Assembly (NCBI GenBank): GCA_965368335.1 | Contig: CBDUMN010000069.1 | Location: 1-18,108, forward strand | DNA length: 18,108 nucleotides | Source: CBDUMN01 sp965368335 | GTDB lineage: Bacteria > Pseudomonadota > Alphaproteobacteria > Rhodospirillales > JAPHRK01 | Reading direction: 5' to 3' | In this document: one piece after another, positions 6,938 through 15,136 of the stretch | How positions within the stretch are numbered: position 1 is the first letter of the stretch | Layout of the letters: each line of letters begins with the position of its first letter | The notes under the pieces: model-generated | What the model saw: the letters and a program-made list of their open reading frames with translations, nothing else | Databases searched by the model: none | What the model was told of the DNA's origin: nothing | Translations under genes and position numbers: made by a program

Positions 6938-9133
6938 TTGGCTGAGCTAACCGCGGGATTGAAGAATCGTTTGACTGGCCGCTATGGCTTGGTTCTGACG
7001 CTGCTCGCGGTTCTTGCTTTTATCGGCTACATCATTCTCGAAAGCCTGATTGCGGCAAACCAGAGCAACGGCGCCATCATCAACATTAGTGGGCGACAGC
7101 GTATGCTGTCTCAGCGCGTCGCCAGTTTCGCCTCCGAGTTGGTCAGGGCGGGCACTCTTTTTGAAGCCAAGATGATCTCCAAGGAAATGGAGAAAAGCCT
7201 GGATGCCATGGAGATCGCCCATAATGGCCTCGTCAGAGGCAACACACGGCTCGGTTTGCCGGATTCGATGTCTGATAAGGTCCGGATGTATTATTTCGGG
7301 CCGGACGGAAACCTCAACGAACAGATAAGGAAATTTATCGCTTCGGGCCGTCGGCTTGCTGAGGCGCAGTTCAAACACCGTCACGAGTTTAACCGGGATT
7401 ACCTTTATATCCGTGATGTCGCGCGCAATGAGTTGTTGATATCCTTGGATAGGGTGGTTCAACTCTACCAGGAAAGTGCCGAAGAACGCATTGCCGTTTC
7501 TCGTGTTATGCAGTTGATGCAGCTTATCTTGACCCTGCTGTTTCTGCTGGTTTCCGCGCTTTGGGTTTTTGCTCCGATGATCGACCGGATTAAACGGGAG
7601 ATAGAAACGCAAATATCCGGACGTCGCCGCATAAGAGCCATTCTTGATTCGGCGAAGGAGGGGATCGTTACCTTCGATAACGATGGGGTGATCGAAACGA
7701 TCAATAGTGCCGGTTTATCAATGTTTGGGCATAAAAGCGGCACTTTGGAAGGGGTTCATATTTCGGCCCTGCTGCCTCATGCTTTTTCAGTCGATGCCGA
7801 CTGGCGGGCGGAAAGCGAGGCGGCCATCAGCATTGAGGGGGCAACGGAAACTCAGGGGCTGAAGAGCTCGGGCCGCAAGTTTCCCGTTTCTTATCGTCTC
7901 AGCCGGGTTCAGGTGTCGGAAGGGCACCTCTTTACTCTGGTGATTCACGATGAGACGGAGCGTTATCAGGCCGAACAGGAGCTGAGACTGGCGGCCAGTG
8001 TTTTTGCATACAGCCAACACTCTATCGTTATTACCGATAACATCGGCGTCATTGTCAGCGTCAACCGGGCTTTTACCGATCAAACCGGCTATTCCAGAGG
8101 ACAGGCGGTTGGTAATACTACCGGCTTTATTATTTCACAGCGTCATCCTGTCGAGTTTCATGAAAAACTGTGGGAATCCGTGCGTCGGGATGGCCACTGG
8201 GAAGGCGAAATTTGGGGGCTGGCCAAAGATGGCAAAGAGTTTCTCCAGCTCACCGAAATCAACGTCGTCTATGGTGAAGAGAAAGAGGTGGCAAACTATG
8301 TGATTTCCTCGACTGATATCACCAACATCAAAATGGCCGACGAGAAACTTTCCGAATACGCCAAAAGCTTGGCGGCGACGAACGAAGAACTGCAAACTGC
8401 GCTGATCAAGGCCAATGAAGCCAATAGGGCGAAGTCGGAATTCCTCGCCGTCATGAGCCATGAATTGAGGACCCCGCTAAACGCGATTATCGGCTTTGCA
8501 GAAATTATGCAGCTAGGTGTTTTTGGGGAAATTGAGAATAAGAACTACCGCGAGTATCTGGTCAATATTGGTGATTCCGGGAAGCACCTTTTGGGGGTGA
8601 TCAACGATATCCTCGATGTTTCCAAGGTCGAAGCCGGGCGGTTGGAGTTGGTTGAGGAATATATCGATTTAGGTGAAGTGGTTGAGGCCGCGATCCGTTT
8701 GGTTCGGGAAAAAGCAGTGGAAGGGGAACTCGACCTGTCGGTGAATATTGAAAAGGGGATGCCCTTGATGAAAGGCGATGAACGGCGCTTGAAGCAGATC
8801 GTCTTAAACCTTTTGTCGAATGCGGTTAAATTTACGCCGGAAGGCGGTGCGGTCCGTGTTTTCAACGGGATGGGGGAGGATGGTGGGCATACGATTACCA
8901 TTGTCGATACGGGGATCGGTATTGCGCCGGAAGATCTTGATGTGGCGATGAGCCCCTTCGGCCAGGTGGACCGGCGGCTCTCTCGCCGCTATGAAGGGAC
9001 CGGACTTGGCTTGCCTCTGTGTAAAGGGTTGATTGAGCAGCACGGGGGAAGCTTGATGCTGGAAAGTGAGGAAGGGGCAGGGACGACCGTTATCGTTCGG
9101 TTCCCCGCAGAACGATCCATCGCTAAAAAATAA
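6938..9133 (+). CDS. Membrane sensor histidine kinase: PilJ-type sensor, PAS-PAS, HisKA, HATPase
   Basis: This 731-aa hybrid-free sensor kinase has a first membrane helix at about residues 17-38, a periplasmic helical region to about 190, a second helix at about 193-214, PAS domains at about 231-342 and 352-462, a coiled linker, HisKA with phospho-acceptor His508 in MSHELRTPLN, and a HATPase domain with N box Asn628 (NLLSNAVKF), G1 DTGIGI from residue 657 and a later GTGLGL. The periplasmic part begins with SGRQRMLSQR (51-60), typical of the PilJ/NarX-like sensor family. There is no receiver domain and no response regulator next to it. The start is TTG with a good ribosome binding site. The second PAS has a GHWEGEIW motif common in PAS domains of signalling proteins. 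The ligand is unknown; PilJ-type sensors in NarX bind nitrate or nitrite, but nothing here proves that. Confidence 0.9.
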   Translation: MAELTAGLKNRLTGRYGLVLTLLAVLAFIGYIILESLIAANQSNGAIINISGRQRMLSQRVASFASELVRAGTLFEAKMISKEMEKSLDAMEIAHNGLVRGNTRLGLPDSMSDKVRMYYFGPDGNLNEQIRKFIASGRRLAEAQFKHRHEFNRDYLYIRDVARNELLISLDRVVQLYQESAEERIAVSRVMQLMQLILTLLFLLVSALWVFAPMIDRIKREIETQISGRRRIRAILDSAKEGIVTFDNDGVIETINSAGLSMFGHKSGTLEGVHISALLPHAFSVDADWRAESEAAISIEGATETQGLKSSGRKFPVSYRLSRVQVSEGHLFTLVIHDETERYQAEQELRLAASVFAYSQHSIVITDNIGVIVSVNRAFTDQTGYSRGQAVGNTTGFIISQRHPVEFHEKLWESVRRDGHWEGEIWGLAKDGKEFLQLTEINVVYGEEKEVANYVISSTDITNIKMADEKLSEYAKSLAATNEELQTALIKANEANRAKSEFLAVMSHELRTPLNAIIGFAEIMQLGVFGEIENKNYREYLVNIGDSGKHLLGVINDILDVSKVEAGRLELVEEYIDLGEVVEAAIRLVREKAVEGELDLSVNIEKGMPLMKGDERRLKQIVLNLLSNAVKFTPEGGAVRVFNGMGEDGGHTITIVDTGIGIAPEDLDVAMSPFGQVDRRLSRRYEGTGLGLPLCKGLIEQHGGSLMLESEEGAGTTVIVRFPAERSIAKK

Positions 9134-9151
9134 AGTCTGTTGGGTGAGGGG

Positions 9152-9685
9152 TTAGCGATTTTCCCAGGACATGGTTTCGAACGATAAGCCAAGCTCTCCT
9201 GCCGTATTGGCAATAGTGGCGAGACAGGAGTCCTGTCGTTCCAGGGGAATACCCACATGGAAGGAAATTCGATATTCGGTCGTATTGGGCCCTGGTATTT
9301 TGCGCGAGTTCATTCGCACGATATTGGCGTTGAATTGGATCAGAGTTTCACAAATACGCGCCGTGAGGCCCGGTTGATCGCCGCCTTGTACGACGACCCT
9401 ATGGGTTACCTCGCCCAGCGGCCCGCTGACCGGGTCGAGATCGAAGGGGGTTACGGAAATTTCGGCATCCTTCAGGTCGGGCAGGCGTTGCAGTTCTTCC
9501 AAGGTTTCCCGGCCGGTCAGCCCGTCGGGCAATTCGCAGACGGAATTAAACTCGGCGCCGGTTCCAAGAACGGAGAATGCCGTATCGCCAAGATTTGCGC
9601 CAAGGGAAAACAGTTCGCCGGTTATGGCCGCGACCAAGCCGGTCCGGTCGGGGCAAAACACGGAGATCAGAACGGTTTCTGCCAT
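9152..9685 (-). CDS. Double ACT-domain regulator, GcvR-like
   Basis: The 177-aa cytoplasmic protein consists of two ACT domains at about residues 4-78 and 94-172. The first begins VLISVFCPDRTGLVAAIT and the second VVVQGGDQPGLTARI, each with the glycine-containing turn that binds amino acids in this fold. Two ACT domains without a catalytic domain is the architecture of GcvR, which in Escherichia coli restrains GcvA control of the glycine cleavage operon. No gcv gene or GcvA is in the window, so the target is unknown. The ATG at 9685 has GGAG six bases upstream; the frame's extension toward 9940 runs antisense to the lipoprotein gene and is rejected. It converges with the kinase gene 18 bp away. 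Confidence 0.85.
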   Translation of the reverse strand: MAETVLISVFCPDRTGLVAAITGELFSLGANLGDTAFSVLGTGAEFNSVCELPDGLTGRETLEELQRLPDLKDAEISVTPFDLDPVSGPLGEVTHRVVVQGGDQPGLTARICETLIQFNANIVRMNSRKIPGPNTTEYRISFHVGIPLERQDSCLATIANTAGELGLSFETMSWENR

Positions 9686-9810
9686 TGAGGACTCCGAAAA
9701 AATGAAGGTTTTTGAAATATTTCTCCGCATCATGGTGCAAAAGTAAGAAAATGAAAACCCGTTGCCTTCATCCTGTAGGCTCAATTTTCGTTTAATCGGG
9801 GAAATGCGGG

Positions 9811-10947
9811 ATGGGGATGCCCAGCATAAACGGGAAAAAATGGCTGCTTGTTGTTTTGGCTGCGTTGTTCGCAACGGGATGTGCTCCCGCTTATGTCGAT
9901 AGCGCGCCCGAAGCCCCTGTTCGGGCTGATAAGCGTACATCTGATTTGCCCAAAGGCGGGTTTCTCCACCCTAAATACGGTTATCTCGTCGTTCCGTTGC
10001 CAGGGTCACGGACTTACGTTCCCCAAGGGGACGGCGGTGCAGAACTGATTATCGAATCTCCCAGAGGATATATCGCCACGATAGAGGGGCGTCCGATCGT
10101 TAAAGGCAAAGGCGTGCGCGATATCGCCACCGAACTTGAGGCCGAGTTTCTTGGCGATGGCGCTGAGAAGCGGTGGAGTCATAAACTGGCCCATCGCAGC
10201 TATTCTGTTAATGGCTTAGCGGCCTACGATGCAATTTATCAAGGCTCCGATACGCAAAACCGTCTTGTCGTTATTCGTGGTCGCAAACGCGACTACCTGC
10301 TGATGTTTTTTGCGCCAGTTAAACGATATGGCCGACTTGCCCATGAGTTTGATTTTATTGTCGATAGTTTCCGACTGCCCGAGCCAGGATTTGCCGTTGC
10401 GCCAGGAAAGGATAAACTAACCCAGGTGCGGGAAGAGGCTTTGGCCCAAGACAAGGCGGCGAATGAGCCGTCAGTCGAAATGGTCCCATTTCCCGATTCA
10501 GGTCTCGGATATACGGTTTCCTATCCAGAGCACTGGGTTGCCAAGCAGAATGGTCCCTATAGTGTCGTTTTCAGCGGCCCGGAGGGGACTCCCGCCTTTT
10601 TCTCAACCGTCATTATCCAGAATGTCAGGCCCAAAGGAGGACGCAAAGGGGCGGATACGGTTATCGCTTCTCTCACCAGACAATTGCGGGACGGCGCAAA
10701 AAAAGTGTCGTTTAGCGATGTTACGGAGTTTTTGCAGGGCAAAGTCGCCGGTTTTGAGGGCGGAAAGCAGTTTACAGCCGATTTCCTACACAACAATGAG
10801 CCTTTCAGACAGTGGACGATTGTTCTTCCGAGGCAGGACAGCCCTGTCGTGCATGTTGTTTCCTACACCTCGCCGACAGAGCAATTCGACAGCTATCGTC
10901 CGATGGCAGGAGAAATTATCAATTCCTGGCGGATCACTCTTAACTAG
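9811..10947 (+). CDS. Lipoprotein with two PsbP/Mog1-like repeats
   Basis: The 378-aa product has a signal peptide with a lipobox: a basic start, the hydrophobic run WLLVVLAALF, then ATGC with the lipidated cysteine at about residue 24. The mature protein has two halves of similar pattern, about residues 50-195 and 226-376. Each has an opening YGYLV/GYTVSYP segment, a central helix, and a closing run of beta strands followed by a helix ending in DSFRL or NSWRI. This looks like a duplicated PsbP/Mog1-type alpha/beta domain. I do not recognise a named family. The next plus-strand gene is the ABC exporter 242 bp downstream, too far to assume one operon. Either ATG at 9811 or 9817 could be the start; both lie close behind G-rich sequence. 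Confidence 0.82.
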   Translation: MGMPSINGKKWLLVVLAALFATGCAPAYVDSAPEAPVRADKRTSDLPKGGFLHPKYGYLVVPLPGSRTYVPQGDGGAELIIESPRGYIATIEGRPIVKGKGVRDIATELEAEFLGDGAEKRWSHKLAHRSYSVNGLAAYDAIYQGSDTQNRLVVIRGRKRDYLLMFFAPVKRYGRLAHEFDFIVDSFRLPEPGFAVAPGKDKLTQVREEALAQDKAANEPSVEMVPFPDSGLGYTVSYPEHWVAKQNGPYSVVFSGPEGTPAFFSTVIIQNVRPKGGRKGADTVIASLTRQLRDGAKKVSFSDVTEFLQGKVAGFEGGKQFTADFLHNNEPFRQWTIVLPRQDSPVVHVVSYTSPTEQFDSYRPMAGEIINSWRITLN

Positions 10948-11049
10948 TGGTTTGGCAATGACGAAATTAGATCAATCAACTAACGATATTTGAGGTAGCG
11001 GTATTGGCTGCTTCAGGAATCACCTAAAAGCACCTGAAATTCCGTTGTG

Positions 11050-11080
11050 CGCTTTTCTTTTTGGGATGGAGAGAAAAGCG
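11050..11080 (+). other. Stem-loop in the region upstream of the secretion operon
   Basis: CGCTTTTCT (11050-11058) pairs perfectly with AGAAAAGCG (11072-11080), and extra U-A and G-U pairs could lengthen the stem. No T-run follows on either strand, so it is not a normal intrinsic terminator. It lies about 100 bp downstream of the lipoprotein stop and may stabilise that transcript's 3' end or be a regulatory hairpin. Confidence 0.45.
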
Positions 11081-11135
11081 AAAATGAATATGCGGAATAG
11101 GGGGGCTAACCCTATCTTAAAATTGGCTTGGTTTA

Positions 11136-11163
11136 TTGGCAGCCAAGGCTCTTGAGTTATATT
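11136..11163 (+). promoter_or_regulatory. Candidate promoter for the ABC-ABC-HlyD operon
   Basis: TTGGCA (11136-11141) and TATATT (11158-11163) are separated by 16 bases, near the sigma-70 consensus. Transcription would start near 11170, about 20 bases before the ATG at 11190. The -35 is part of the palindrome TTGGCAGCCAA (11136-11146), and further TTGGC copies begin at 11123 and 11163 (the latter as TTGGCC from 11162), which could be an operator. Confidence 0.38.
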
Positions 11164-11189
11164 GGCCGGGTAACATCGTTTGACGGGAT

Positions 11190-12926
11190 ATGAGCAACAA
11201 AAACAACGCCGAAAATAAAATTGATTGGATATCGCGCCTGGGCGGTGCGGCACGCCTGCCCGGAAACATGTTCGACATGGTGGGCGCGTCGGTGTTCATC
11301 AATATTCTTTCTCTGGCTCTGCCCATCACTCTTTTGCAGGTTTACGACCGCATTTTGCCCAACTCTGGCAAGAGTACGCTGGTCCTTTTAATTTTGGGCG
11401 TGGTGAGTGCGCTTTTTCTCGAATTGATCCTACGTTTGGCCCGGGCGCATGTCAGCAGTTGGATCGGCGCGCGTTTTGAACACCTTTCTGGGTGTGCGGC
11501 GATGCAACGCATGCTTTACGCCGATATGGCCGCTTTCGAACGTCAGGGGGCGGGCGCCCAACTCGAACGGCTATCGGCTCTCAACCAACTCAAAGAATTT
11601 TATGCTGGGCAGGCGGTGCTGACGGTTTTCGATTTACCGTTTGCCGTGCTGTTTCTTGGAATTATTGCCTATCTGGCGGGAGAATTGGTCATTGTTCCCG
11701 TGGTGCTGATCGTCGCCTTTGCCCTTGTCGCTCAGGTCTATGGCATGAAGTTGCGCCGCGCCCTTAGAGATCGTCAAACAGCCGATGAACGCCGTTTCAA
11801 TTTTATCATCGAGGTCTTGGGTGGCATTCACACGGTCAAATCCATGGCTATGGAAACCCAGATGTTGCGGCGCTACGAGCGCTTGCAGGAAGGCTGTGCC
11901 TCGGCAACTCATCGGGTGACGCTGGATAGCTCATCTTCCATGTCGGTTGGTTCATTTTTTAGTCAGATGAATCTGTTTCTGATCGTTGGTTTTGGGGCGA
12001 CCTTTGTGATCAATGGGCACTTGACCATTGGCGGTCTGGCCGCTTGTACGCTGCTTTCGGGACGGGCCATGCAACCCCTACAAAAGGCCGTGGGTATTTG
12101 GGCGCGCTTTCAGTCCGTCGCCTTGGCCCGTGAACGAGTGAGAGAGATTTTCTCTCTTCCGGTGGTCCAGCGTGATGGCTTGCCTGCTTTGGCTGGTTTC
12201 AAAGGGGGGATAGAGCTTGAGAACGTATCTTTCGCCTATGGGGGAGAAGATTCGCCGAACATCCTGACCGATGTGAACATCAAGATTGAACCTGGCGAAG
12301 CCATTGGCATTACCGGTGGCAATGCCAGCGGTAAAACGACATTGCTTTACACCATGATGGGGGCTTTGGAGGCGACTGAAGGCCGGGTGTTGTTTGATGG
12401 ATTAGACGTCCGCGATATCAATTTGGCCAAACTACGCAAACAAATCGCCTATCTTCCTCAAGAAGGGGTGCTGTTTAATGGCACCATCCTTGAGAACATC
12501 ACCATGTTCAATGAGGACCTGACCGACGAAGCAATGGAAATTTCTGCACTTCTAGGTCTCGACGGCGTGGTTGCCCATATGCCCATGGGGTTTGATTCCA
12601 AGGTAGGAGATGGCGCGACGGATTCATTGCCGCGCGGGATCAAGCAGCGTGTCGCCATTGCGCGAGCGCTTTTACCTCGACCGCGCGTTGTTCTGATGGA
12701 TGAGGCGAATACGGCGATGGATAGTGCCGGGGACGCCGTCTTGCGGGATGTCCTGGCCCGTCTACGGGGGCACCGCACTTTGATTATGGTGACCCACCGA
12801 CCCTCTATGCTTAATCTTTGCAACCGCATCTATGATCTTCATGGAGGTGTTTTGACACTGCGCGAGGGCGCAGAAGATAAGCACGAATTTATGCCGACGG
12901 CGCCATTCCTGACGGAGGAAAGCTAG
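11190..12926 (+). CDS. Type I secretion ABC exporter (permease-ATPase), first of two
   Basis: The 578-aa inner-membrane half-transporter has no peptidase domain. Six transmembrane helices occupy about residues 25-310, with the ABC ATPase at about 340-565. Walker A is GGNASGKTT (376-384), with alanine at the fourth glycine position. The Q-loop is YLPQEGVLF (Gln424), Walker B VLMDE (Glu505 present), the D-loop TAMD, and the H-loop histidine 536 in MVTHRPS. The signature reads LPRGIKQR (480-487) in place of LSGGQ, missing the key serine and first glycine. It resembles PrtD/LapB-type exporters. The ATG is the only start after an in-frame TGA at 11181, but its ribosome binding site is poor. It is followed two bases later by a second ABC exporter, which suggests the two pair. 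Confidence 0.9.
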   Translation: MSNKNNAENKIDWISRLGGAARLPGNMFDMVGASVFINILSLALPITLLQVYDRILPNSGKSTLVLLILGVVSALFLELILRLARAHVSSWIGARFEHLSGCAAMQRMLYADMAAFERQGAGAQLERLSALNQLKEFYAGQAVLTVFDLPFAVLFLGIIAYLAGELVIVPVVLIVAFALVAQVYGMKLRRALRDRQTADERRFNFIIEVLGGIHTVKSMAMETQMLRRYERLQEGCASATHRVTLDSSSSMSVGSFFSQMNLFLIVGFGATFVINGHLTIGGLAACTLLSGRAMQPLQKAVGIWARFQSVALARERVREIFSLPVVQRDGLPALAGFKGGIELENVSFAYGGEDSPNILTDVNIKIEPGEAIGITGGNASGKTTLLYTMMGALEATEGRVLFDGLDVRDINLAKLRKQIAYLPQEGVLFNGTILENITMFNEDLTDEAMEISALLGLDGVVAHMPMGFDSKVGDGATDSLPRGIKQRVAIARALLPRPRVVLMDEANTAMDSAGDAVLRDVLARLRGHRTLIMVTHRPSMLNLCNRIYDLHGGVLTLREGAEDKHEFMPTAPFLTEES

Positions 12927-12928
12927 GC

Positions 12929-15136
12929 ATGAATGAGGTCGCCAACACCGTTGATACCTCGCATATCATCCATCCCGATGAAATTGACCGGGCCGGATTG
13001 CCGCTTGAAATCCCGTCGCTCGGCGGGTTTGATTCACGGACCGACTTTGCCGCTTGTGTGATGCCGTTGCTGCGCGGGCTTGGCTGGCGGGGTGACTTGC
13101 GTCATGTTGCGGAATCCTTGCCGCACTTCGCCGAAACTCTTGATTTATCCGGTTTTCGTAACGTTATGGCTAACCTGCGCTACCGCAGTCGGCCTCTGCG
13201 TGAGCGAATGCATAATGTCGACCCGCGTCTGTTGCCCTGCCTGTTTGTGCCAGATAGGCGAAGCGCTGTGGTTGTGCTTAAAAACAACAATGGCGTCTTA
13301 ACCATCTTCAACGGTGAAACCGGCAATTACGAACGGGTCCCGGAAGGGGATCTTTGGCGTGGGGTTGCGTTCTTTTTTGATAAGATTGACGATGACGAGT
13401 TGCGTACCCGCGAGCAAAAGGCGGGGTGGTTTAGAACCATTACCGACCGTTTCAGGCCGCTGGTCTACCAGATTTTCGCTGTTACCTTGCTTTTGAACCT
13501 GCTGGCTTTGGCGACCCCTTTGTTCATCATGTCGGTCTACGACAAAGTGGTGGCGACAGGTTCGTTAACGACGCTTGCCTACTTTGGCATGGGGGTCGGC
13601 ATTGCTCTGTTCTGCGATGTATTCCTCAGGGTCATCCGGTCAAAAATTATGGCGTTTATTGGCGGGCGACTCGACAATCTTGTCGGTAATGCGATTTTCG
13701 AGCGCATTCTGTTTTTGCCTCCGACCATGACCGAAAGGGCGACGATTGGCGCTCAGGTGGCGCGGATCAAGGACTTCGAGTCCATTCGGGAGTTTTTCAC
13801 CGGTCCCTTGGCATTGGTTTTGTTCGAACTGCCATTTGTGGTGATCTTCATCTCGGTTATCGGTGCGTTGGGTGGTGCTGTCGCGTTCGTTCCCGTTGTG
13901 ATGTTTGCCGTCTACATCATCATTGCCGCGATGATTTTGCCTTTGGTGCGCGATAGCGTTTCCAAAGCGTCGAGGGCGGCCTCAAAGAAACAGGAATTTA
14001 CCGTTGAGGCGATCTCGAACATTCGGGCGATCCGATATACAGGCGGTGAGCAAGTCTGGATGGAACGCTATCGGGAGCAATCGGCCAAGGCTGCTTTCGC
14101 CAACTTCCAAACAGCGCGATATAACGCCGTCATTCAGAACGTTTCGCACGTTTTGATGATCATTTCGGGTCTTTCGACAATTGCTTTTGGGGTTTTTAAA
14201 GTGCTTGAGGGGGAGATGACCACTGGTGGTCTTGTCGCCTCCATGATCCTCGTTTGGCGGGTTCTGGCGCCGTTGCAAACTCTGTTTACCACGGCGACTA
14301 GGCTGGAGCAGGTGCGATCCAGTATCGGACAATTGGACAACCTCATGTCGATCAAAGCGGAAAGGACGAGTAACTCGGTTGTTGCGCCTTTGCCGAAATT
14401 ACGTGGAAAAGTCACGTTTGCCCGGGTTTCCTTGCGGTATAGGGCTGATGCCGACCCGGCTCTGATCGGTGTCAGCTTTGAAGCCGCTCCGGGCGAGGTC
14501 GTTTGCGTCGTCGGTGGCAATGGGGCCGGTAAATCAACGGTTTTAAAGCTGGTAAACGGAATGTATTACCCTCAAGGGGGTAACGTGAGGATCGATAATA
14601 TGGATCTGCGACAGCTCGATCCCGTCGAGCTTCGCCAGACCATTGCATATGCGCCGCAGAATCCCGAATTTTTCTATGGGACGGTCGCGCAGAATCTTCG
14701 ATTAGCCGTACCGACGGCTAGTGATGACGATCTCCGTTGGGCCTGTGAAAAATCGAATATTCTTAAAGAGGTGGAGGAGTTAACCTCAGGTGATGGCAAG
14801 TGGATGCGAAAGGGGCTTGAGGCCCGGCTTTCCGATACGGCCATCAACCAGATGCCGACCAGTTTGAAGCAGGGGCTCAATCTGGCGCGAACCTATTTGA
14901 AGCGCTCTTCGTTGATGATATTCGACGAGCCCGGTAATGGGCTTGATTTTGAGGGCGATCAGGCTTTTATGAGAGCGGTAAATGAGTTTAAAGGAAACTC
15001 AACTATATTGATTGTTACCCATCGACCCAGCCACCTGAAGCTAGCCGATAAAATCGTCTGGCTCGAAGGAGGACGTTTACGTATGTTCGGCGAGGCGGAA
15101 GAAGTGAAAAATCACCTACCGAAAGATTTCCTATGA
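12929..15136 (+). CDS. Type I secretion ABC exporter with inactive C39-like N-domain, second of two
   Basis: The 735-aa half-transporter has an N-terminal domain (about residues 35-150) that resembles C39 peptidases, then six transmembrane helices (about 175-450), then the ATPase (about 490-725). The C39-like part has phenylalanine near the expected catalytic cysteine (TDFAAC), SAVVVL where the catalytic histidine should be, and FNGETG where the aspartate should be. It is therefore a docking-type domain as in HlyB rather than a protease. Walker A GGNGAGKST (529-537), Q577, Walker B LMIFDEP (Glu667) and His698 are intact, but the signature is MPTSLKQ (642-648) instead of LSGGQ. A GGAGG precedes the ATG, and its stop overlaps the adaptor start as ATGA. 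This tight organisation argues that both ABC proteins act in one complex. Confidence 0.91.
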   Translation: MNEVANTVDTSHIIHPDEIDRAGLPLEIPSLGGFDSRTDFAACVMPLLRGLGWRGDLRHVAESLPHFAETLDLSGFRNVMANLRYRSRPLRERMHNVDPRLLPCLFVPDRRSAVVVLKNNNGVLTIFNGETGNYERVPEGDLWRGVAFFFDKIDDDELRTREQKAGWFRTITDRFRPLVYQIFAVTLLLNLLALATPLFIMSVYDKVVATGSLTTLAYFGMGVGIALFCDVFLRVIRSKIMAFIGGRLDNLVGNAIFERILFLPPTMTERATIGAQVARIKDFESIREFFTGPLALVLFELPFVVIFISVIGALGGAVAFVPVVMFAVYIIIAAMILPLVRDSVSKASRAASKKQEFTVEAISNIRAIRYTGGEQVWMERYREQSAKAAFANFQTARYNAVIQNVSHVLMIISGLSTIAFGVFKVLEGEMTTGGLVASMILVWRVLAPLQTLFTTATRLEQVRSSIGQLDNLMSIKAERTSNSVVAPLPKLRGKVTFARVSLRYRADADPALIGVSFEAAPGEVVCVVGGNGAGKSTVLKLVNGMYYPQGGNVRIDNMDLRQLDPVELRQTIAYAPQNPEFFYGTVAQNLRLAVPTASDDDLRWACEKSNILKEVEELTSGDGKWMRKGLEARLSDTAINQMPTSLKQGLNLARTYLKRSSLMIFDEPGNGLDFEGDQAFMRAVNEFKGNSTILIVTHRPSHLKLADKIVWLEGGRLRMFGEAEEVKNHLPKDFL

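Noticed and set aside
9686..9940. Upstream extension of the double-ACT gene
   Set aside because: It runs through the divergent promoter and antisense to the lipoprotein gene; the ATG at 9685 has a good ribosome binding site and begins the ACT domain.
11020..11329. Minus-strand open frames over the start of the first ABC gene
   Set aside because: They overlap a conserved coding region and have no recognisable protein sequence.
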